A stretch of 64,000 nucleotides of DNA from Ciona intestinalis (taxonomy: Eukaryota > Chordata > Ascidiacea > Phlebobranchia > Cionidae). The stretch lies in NCBI RefSeq assembly GCF_000224145.3, contig NC_020173.2, positions 1,231,435 through 1,295,434 on the forward strand. Direction: 5' to 3'. Below, piece by piece: positions 57,434 to 64,000 of this stretch. Both the position numbers and the translations under genes were made by a program. Below the pieces are notes generated by a model. It saw only the letters and a program-made list of their open reading frames with translations. It made no database searches and was not told the DNA's origin. Positions within the stretch are counted from its first letter, which is position 1. Each line of letters begins with the position of its first letter.

Positions 57434-60400
57434 ATGCCTTCAAGATTTGTTGTTGTGTTGGTCTCTGTACTTGCTGTTTCAGTTTCAATTGGCATCGGAG
57501 TTATAATTGGGTATTTTTCTCATCCGTCCGCCAACAGTAACGTCCAGGCACCGATAGAAGATGAGTCTATCCAGCAAAAGTTAATGAATAGTATTAATAA
57601 GGAAAATATCCAGACACATCTCAAGTAGGCAACAAATAACCTTGAATCTATAAGTTTAGTATGTTATTTGGCGCACATAAATATACAGTAGGGTGGGGGA
57701 AGATGGAAAGCATTTTCACTTTTTTCCCTCGTCCCATTTGGTAGTAAAGTAGTAAACTAAGAACGTTCAAAGAATTATAAAACAGTATCTTCACGACTCT
57801 AACACGATTAAGATATATACTTGGACATTATGTGCTAAAAGTGTCCCATCTTCCCCCACCTTACTATATATATATTTCAAGATTCCTGACGAAAAAGCCC
57901 CACATCGCGGGGCGAAGCAACGACGAGGTGGAACTTGTGACCTACATTGAAAACGAGTGGAAAGCGAACGGACTGGACAACGTTGTAAGCTACCCGTACA
58001 ACGTCTTGTTATCATACCCGAAACAAGGAGACTCGAACTACGTTGCAATAGTTGCGGCTGACGGTACAGAGTCAGATATATCACAACGAAAAGAACTAGT
58101 CATCGACCCGGAACAAAATGACCCCGACGTGGTAGATCCGTTTAACGCTTATTCTGCGGCGGGAGAGCCGGAGGTATAGTTATTTTTCATCTTCAGGCAC
58201 ACATATAGTAGGGCGGGGTAAGATGGGATACGTTTTTATTCTTCTTTCTCGTCGCATTTGGTGGTAAACAAAGAATTTTTATAGAAATGCATAAAAGTAT
58301 GGTTGCTCGACTCCAAAAGAGCGTTGATTGCTTAAAACTCGCTCAGGAAATGTAGGATTTAGGTGGTAACGGTATCCCATTTTACCCCCAGTACTATATA
58401 CGTGATAGCGGTATACGAGTGTTTACTGTGCACCATCTATTTCCAACAGGGTGATATCGTCTACGTGAATTACGGAACCATAGACGACTTCATTTACTTA
58501 AACAGGACGATGCTCATTGATTTTCACAACAAAATCTGCATCGCAAGATACGGCTCAATTTTCCGAGGAGATAAAGGTAGTCAAGTACAAATGTCGAGTT
58601 CTAAGTGTGGTACTGTGGGGGTTGACATTTCATCCCATTTCTTTACTATCAGTGATTTTACCAATTAGTAACACGATATTAAAGTCGTAAGAATAAGGTT
58701 ATATAGTTCTATGAATATTCTTTGTTTATTACCATCTTACCGTAGTATATAGTAGGGTGGGGAAAGATGGGACACCTTTTCGTTCTCTTTTCTCGTCCCA
58801 TTTAGTAGTAAACAAAGAGCATTCAAAGCATTATAAAACCGTATCCTCACGACTCTCATAGACCGTTTTCAATTGTTTAAAACACGATCAGGATATTTGG
58901 ATATTATGTGCTTAAGGTGTCCCATCCTCCTTATACAGTACTCTACTATATGGCGATTTTCGAAAGACTATTTTTGTGTGAACCTATAATCATTGTGGAA
59001 AAACTCTAATTTCTTTAAATCAATCGCTGCTTCTTTAACAGCAAAGCACGCAGAGCAGTACGGGTGTGCTGGTCTTATACTTTACTCCGACCCAGCAAAC
59101 TACTGTGTTCCTGGCGAAGGGGTTTACCCCGACAGTTGGTACCTCCCACCCACTGGTGTACAGAGAGGAAATCTAAAACTTGCTCGCGGCGATCCAAGGA
59201 CCATCGATTATCCTTCGATTCGTAAGAACTTTGTGTATTTTTTACAATTTAACCCAAAAATGAATGTTATAAATAATCAACAATTTTTACTATTTTACAG
59301 TATACAATTTTGGCATAGTCGGGTGGGGGAAGATGGGAGACTATTCATTCTATTTTGTTGTCCAATTTGGTAATACAAACTTTATCCTCACCACTCCCAT
59401 AGTCCGTTTTTAATTGTTTAAAACACGCTGAGGATATTTGAATATTATGTGCTAAAGGTGTCTCGTCTTCCCCTTCCCTACCACATATACACAAGAAAAT
59501 CGTTTATAAATCATTCCCGCTCTTACATTTTCAGTAATTTAATTTTATTTCAGCAACGGCATGGTTTAAAAACGTGAGTGAAACATCTTTACCGAAAATT
59601 CCAGTCACACCAATAGGGTATATCGACGCTGTGAAATACTTGAGCAAAATGGGAGGACCTGCCGTACCTGCAGGCTGGAGTGGCGGTCTGAACATTACGT
59701 ACAGAATAGGCCCAGGATTTTCTGGCACTTACGCAAGCAGGTATATATAGTAGGATGGGGTAAAATCGGACGCTTGCTCATATTGCCTCATATTTCAAAA
59801 ACAGATTATTACGACTTTTGGGTGATATCATGAATTTGTAGTATATAGTACTGTGGAGAAAGATGGGACACCTTTAGCACATAATTTTCAAGTATCATGA
59901 TCGTGTTTTAATCAATTAACAACGGTCTATAAGAGTCGAGGGGGTACCGTTTTATAATTCTATGAATGTTCTTTGTTTACTACTAAATGAGACGAGTAAA
60001 TAAAAGGAAAAGGTGTTGATTTTTGTTTTCATTTGTTTTGTCCATCATCAAATGTAAACAAATAAAAGCAGATTTAAAAAGTGTCCCAACTTACCCTACT
60101 GTATTGTTGGATGGATTAGTTTAGTGATACAAAATAATAAAACATAATTTAACCTCCTCGTGGATTAGAAAATGTTAACGCGCTTGTAGTTTTATCATAC
60201 ACTTTTCAATAGGAGAAATTGTTACAAATTTGTTTTTGCAGCAAAATGAAAATGAGCGTAAAAACAGAGAACGAAGAAAAGGAAATTAAGAATGTGATGG
60301 GATTTATAAGAGGCTCAGTTGAACCTGGTAAACTAGTGTTTAATAAGACTATAGATTCTATCTAAAATCTGTTACCACCTAAAAATATTCCGACGTGACC

Positions 60401-63400
60401 AACTAGCGCTTTTACATGGTATATACAGTATTATCTTGGTTTATAACTTTTTATTGACTTAATCTTTTACAAAATTAACATTAAAATGTTTTTTTTTGAT
60501 TTTTTTTTAAATGGTCGTTAATCGCAAAACATCTTGTGCATTTTAGACCGATATGTTTTGTTCGGCAATCACCGCGATGCTTGGGTGTTTGGTGCCACTG
60601 ACCCCTCCAGCGGAACCGCTGTGCTTATGGAGATGGTACGATCGTATAGTGTGATGTTAAAACAAGGTTGGCGACCCAGAAGAACTCTCGTGTTTTGTAG
60701 TTGGGGCGCGGAAGAATATGGTCTTATTGGTTCTACAGAATGGGTTGAGGTTAGAGTATGTCATTTCTTGTGCTCGCGGTGGTTTGGACGCTCGCATTGT
60801 AATAAAGGATACCTGGTTTAATGTTTAGGTCGCTTCCTCCACCTTGTACTATTGCGAAGTGCATTTAGTGAAGATACTAACTTTGCTTAGTGGTTATTTA
60901 TGGGTCGTCGTAAAATACACAAAAACAATCATTCACAGAGTTACATTCGGTAACTCGTAAGCGGGCACAGGGTATATAAAACAGAACAACCGTGTTATAA
61001 CGACTGTTGTGTCCCAACACGCAAGGATAAACAAATGCCATCAAAATTACGACGTATAAAAATCAAAAACTTGTTTCACTTAGAGTAAATTTGAAACTGG
61101 TGAACTATGCATTGTCAAAATATAACATACATTCTCTTTAAACAGGAATTCCAGAAACAACTTCTGTTTCGAGCAGTGGCTTATATTAATGTTGACGTCA
61201 GCGTTAAATCTTCCTACGTGTTTTCATGCCGTGGAGTTTATAGTTTGAGTAATCTAATGTTCGACGTGGCAAAGTCGGTCCCAAACCCTGATACAGCAGA
61301 AGTGTCTAAAGGAAGAACAACAGTATATGATACTTGGCTCTTACGAAGTCCATTCAATTCTTCTGATCCAAGTTCCCTACCATTGTAAGTTTATAATACA
61401 GTATACGGTGATGCAAAATTAGACATGTTTTAATTCTTGTTTTTTAACTATTTGGTATTGTAAGTTCGTAATACATACGGTGGTGCAAAATAAGACATGT
61501 TTTAATTCTTATAACTATAATAAGAATAAAAAAAAGAGTTTTTACAGAATTATATAACGGTAGACTTTTCACCAAAAAAGAGCGGTGTTAGTTAAAACCG
61601 ATCGGAAAATATATGATTTAGTTTAGGTGCTCACCGTTTCCATCTTACCCCACAGTACCATACATTATATGTTCGGTGAACATTTATGTCTAATAGGTAA
61701 TGATTTACAACCATCCTCAATACTATAACCACACGACCGTAAATATTAGTGTCTTTCAAACATAGTTTCAACATATACCGTAAACTCGTAAAAGTAAATG
61801 ACCTAATACCCACAAGGACAAACATGTAATTTTACAAGACCTTTTTGTATTTTGCGCATCGCTAGCAAATAGTGCATTCTATTATCCAGTTTCGGCACGT
61901 TGGGTTCTGGAAGTGATTACACCATGTTTCTACAAAGCGTTGGTGTTCCAGCTATTGATATGACGTACGACTATGATCGGGTATGATACGTCTCTTGTTT
62001 TTATTGCTCCAATTTCACATTGACACACATTAATATAGTACTGTGTGGGAAGATAGGACACCTTTAGCACATAATATCCAAATATCCTGAATGTGTTTTA
62101 AAGAATTAACAACGGTCTACGGGAGTCGTGAGGATACGGTTTTATAATTCTTTGAATGTTTTACCAAATGGAACGAGAAAATAGAATGAAAAGTTACTCC
62201 ATCTCTCCATCTCCCCCCCCCTACTATATATTATTTTTTTCAATAAATTGTTTTTTACTAGTTTGTGTTATAACGTTTGTTTTACTTTTCAATAAAACAA
62301 TGCCTTCAGAAGTGCATGATATTAAAATTTGACCCACGTTTTTACTCGCATACAAAAAATATTTACCAGCATACTGTTTTAGGGACTTGGTATATCTTCC
62401 TACCCACTTTACCACTCTGTGTATGAGACGTTTGACATGGTGACTACATACGTTGATCCAGAGTTCACTTATCATCTGGCCATGGCTCGCATTTGGGCAG
62501 AAGCCGGACGCCGGTTGTCGGATTCTGTTATCCTGCCCATTGATTGCAGATTATACGGTGTCTACCTCGATAGGAGTTATGATAGCCTGATGACAATATA
62601 CGGAAAGAGCATGAGAGGAAATGGTATAGATACAGGTCTGTATAACTGGGGATTATTTTACGAATAAAAATATGGAAAAGATAGAACTCTCACGCCCGTG
62701 TAAAATAAGATGGGACACCCTTGGCATTCCATTTTGTCGTCACATTTGGAGGTAAACTAAGAGCATTCAAAGAATTATAAAACCGTATCCTCACAACTCC
62801 CACAGACCGTTGTTAATTGTTTTAAACACGCTCAGGATATTTGGTTGTTATGTGCTTAGGGTGTCCCATCTTACCCCACAGTACTATATACTAGTTTAGG
62901 TATAGTGTGGGTTTATATTTTGTCCAAAATTAAGCGTAATTAAAAATATTTTACAGATAAGCTAAAAGAAGTAATCGATTTGTTTGCTGTTGCCGCGAAT
63001 GAAATTCACGACAAGGAAAACACTCTGGACCTTTCGAAGTTAGAATGTTACTAAATTCAATTTAACCGTCAGTTATATATATATTTTCTTTCAATTAAAT
63101 GTAAAGATTTTTACCTTTAAGCGTGTTTTAACAACTGTTGTTGTGTCGCTATATCCTGTCTTTTCGTTTGAAAATATTCTAAATCTTTTCTACCGTATAA
63201 TTCAAGAGACAAAGAAAAGTTATATTTACATACTTTTTTTCAGTGATTTCCTGGTCCGGGGGTACAACGATCAATTGATGCAATTGGAAAGGGCATTTCT
63301 GGATCAAAATCCACTTCCTGGAAGGCCTGTGTACAGGTGGGCTAGGATAATGGAATAAATAATTCAATTTGCGGAAAAGGTTTCATATTTGTATAATATA

Positions 63401-63818
63401 TTAGGGCGGGGAAAGATGGGACACATTTTAACTCTATTTTCTTGCCCCATTTTGTAGTAAACAAAGAACATTTATAGAATGAAAAAACTATATCCTTACG
63501 ACTCCCATAGAGCGATGTTAATTATTTAAAAAACTTTTTTTCCCCTAACCTACTATATCGACTGCCATTCCACGCATAAATAAATTATTAATTCTTATTT
63601 TTACCTGGCACATATTCTACAGACATTACATAACTGCACCAAGCCAGCACAACAACTACGGTAACTCTGGTTTCCCTGGTTTAGTGGACTCGATGTTTGA
63701 TATAGACGCAGATCCTGATCAAGTGGGAAGATGGGAAGAAGTGAAAAGACAATATTCGATTCTCATTTTTCACATTCTATCAGCAGCATCGACACTGCGC
63801 ACCCCAGTGCCGATGTAA
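57434..63818 (+). CDS. NAALADL1: NAALADL1-like membrane metallopeptidase (M28B)
   Basis: Type II membrane zinc peptidase of the glutamate carboxypeptidase II family; mammalian NAALADL1 is an aminopeptidase. Thirteen exons: 57434-57624, 57882-58173, 58450-58576, 59042-59221, 59554-59740, 60242-60327, 60547-60749, 61146-61384, 61890-61980, 62383-62635, 62957-63038, 63244-63336, 63623-63818; phases agree, 739 aa (human 740). Short cytoplasmic tail, then membrane segment ([20 protein letters not shown]). All zinc and catalytic residues are visible: His and Asp in [17 protein letters not shown], Glu-Glu in [11 protein letters not shown], Asp in AYINVDVSV, His in [27 protein letters not shown] and NVDVSV favour NAALADL1 over FOLH1. 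The glutamate-binding Arg210 of human FOLH1 is Thr here. Exon 11 ends at a weak donor (GTTAGA). MITEs occupy 9 of 12 introns. Confidence 0.94.
57683..57869 (-). mobile_element. palindromic MITE in NAALADL1 intron 1
   Basis: Ends 12 bases before exon 2; its CATCTTCCCCCACC end forms the pyrimidine tract of the acceptor. Confidence 0.87.
58204..58400 (-). mobile_element. palindromic MITE in NAALADL1 intron 2
   Basis: Fills about 70% of a 276-bp intron. Left end TAGTAGGGCGGGGTAAGATG; right end CCCATTTTACCCCCAGTACT. Confidence 0.87.
58747..58952 (-). mobile_element. palindromic MITE in NAALADL1 intron 3
   Basis: Left end GGGTGGGGAAAGATGGGACA; right end altered by a small insertion. The interior is well preserved (GACTCTCATAGACCGTTTTC). 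Confidence 0.88.
59314..59488 (-). mobile_element. palindromic MITE in NAALADL1 intron 4
   Basis: GGGTGGGGGAAGATGGGAGA to TCTCGTCTTCCCCTTCCC. Confidence 0.85.
59743..60106 (+). mobile_element. MITE stub followed by full MITE, NAALADL1 intron 5
   Basis: A left-end stub (TAGTAGGATGGGGTAAAATC) begins 2-4 bases after the donor. A second, sense copy starts near 59843 (TATAGTACTGTGGAGAAAGA) and has an internal insertion before its right end AAAGTGTCCCAACTTACCC. Confidence 0.78.
60912..61034 (+). mobile_element. tRNA-headed SINE, 3' part, NAALADL1 intron 7
   Basis: The only SINE in this gene: GGTAACTCGTAAGCGGGCAC, GTGTTATAACGACTGTTGTG. Confidence 0.78.
61392..61664 (-). mobile_element. degenerate MITE with duplicated left end, NAALADL1 intron 8
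   Basis: The left-end block GCAAAATwAGACATGTTTTA occurs twice (about 61413 and 61483); the right end CATCTTACCCCACAGTACCA is recognisable. Confidence 0.65.
62034..62228 (+). mobile_element. palindromic MITE in NAALADL1 intron 9
   Basis: GTGTGGGAAGATAGGACACC to CTCCATCTCCCCCCCCTACT; sense orientation. Confidence 0.86.
62690..62889 (-). mobile_element. palindromic MITE in NAALADL1 intron 10
   Basis: Left end eroded (AAAATAAGATGGGACACCC); right end GTGTCCCATCTTACCCCACA. Confidence 0.83.
63095..63225. repeat. dispersed repeat shared with SUPV3L1 intron 10
   Basis: GTTTTAACAACTGTTGTTGT and GCTATATCCTGTCTTTTCGT match 52140-52275 in order and orientation. It fills most of intron 11. Confidence 0.75.
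63398..63558 (-). mobile_element. palindromic MITE in NAALADL1 intron 12
   Basis: Left end TTAGGGCGGGGAAAGATGGG; the right end lost its GTGTCCCATC part and keeps CCCCTAACCTACTATA. Confidence 0.8.
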
Positions 63819-64000
63819 CTATGTTCGATTATGCTGCAAATATATGTTTTAAAAGGCCATTAAGTCGATGAATATTAAAAATAATGCAAACCGTGCGCTT
63901 GGTCCATCTCTCGTTCATGTTTCGTCGGTGTGCGAGAAGTTTTTTCGGCAAATTTTTAGAGGAATATTTAGAGTACTCACGACACGGACGGGTGTCACAT
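63819..64000. other. 3' flank of NAALADL1
   Basis: Presumed 3' UTR and intergenic sequence; no feature seen before the window ends. Confidence 0.4.

Noticed and set aside
63020-63054. Apparent stop in NAALADL1 exon 11 (LDLSKLECY then stop)
   Set aside because: A donor at 63039 removes it and joins LDLSN to [12 protein letters not shown] in phase, matching the family; the gene is intact.
1-64000. CRISPR array, prokaryotic operon or phage-type system
   Set aside because: All genes are spliced animal orthologues; no regularly spaced repeats or bacterial-type gene clusters were found.

Overview
The window is nuclear DNA from an animal with small, compact genes. Every recognisable gene is an intact metazoan orthologue, introns follow GT-AG, and intergenic DNA is AT-rich. 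Two short dispersed repeat families fill the introns: a tRNA-headed SINE and a roughly 190-bp palindromic MITE. Together with gene compactness and likely spliced-leader acceptors right in front of start codons, this points to a tunicate, most likely Ciona. The species is an inference; I could not search a database.

Layout. 0.5-3.3 kb: B3GNTL1 (QTGAL) and an Rpp14/Pop5-family RNase P subunit lie head-to-tail on +, converging on cyclin Q (CCNQ) on -. 4.1-11.4 kb: a complete 18-exon mitochondrial-type 10-formyltetrahydrofolate dehydrogenase (ALDH1L). 12.0-16.0 kb: SMNDC1 (-) and single-exon LARP7 (+) diverge from a shared promoter region. 18.7-22.4 kb: SUFU (-), 10 exons. 22.4-28.5 kb: no gene recognised; MITEs and a 1,037-bp hAT-like transposon with exact 8-bp target duplications. 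28.5-31.4 kb: purine nucleoside phosphorylase (+). 31.9-35.5 kb: CCDC149 (-). 36.8-46.7 kb: MOV10L1 (+), interrupted by a 50-N assembly gap that hides its Walker A exons. 47.0-54.6 kb: SUPV3L1 (+), close behind MOV10L1. 55.2-56.7 kb: intronless glucocerebrosidase (-). 56.9-57.1 kb: a decayed copy of one exon of the next gene. 57.4-63.8 kb: a complete 13-exon NAALADL1-like M28 peptidase (+).

How the genes relate. Several products act in RNA biology: tRNA queuosine glycosylation, RNase P, spliceosome assembly, 7SK snRNP, piRNA biogenesis and mitochondrial RNA decay. Two same-strand pairs (B3GNTL1-RPP14 and MOV10L1-SUPV3L1) have short spacers that contain a pyrimidine tract plus AG and no AATAAA, as expected of trans-spliced operons. 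Exon models were built by hand from splice signals and reading phase. Predicted lengths match the human proteins closely for ALDH1L (921 vs about 923 aa), PNP (287 vs 289), SMNDC1 (235 vs 238) and NAALADL1 (739 vs 740).

I saw no wholly new gene system. The most unusual signals are a pair of tandem splice acceptors that could make one ALDH1L gene yield both mitochondrial and cytosolic enzyme, loss of aromatic-cage residues in the SMNDC1 Tudor domain, MITEs in 9 of 12 NAALADL1 introns with ends abutting splice sites, and the complete hAT-like element.
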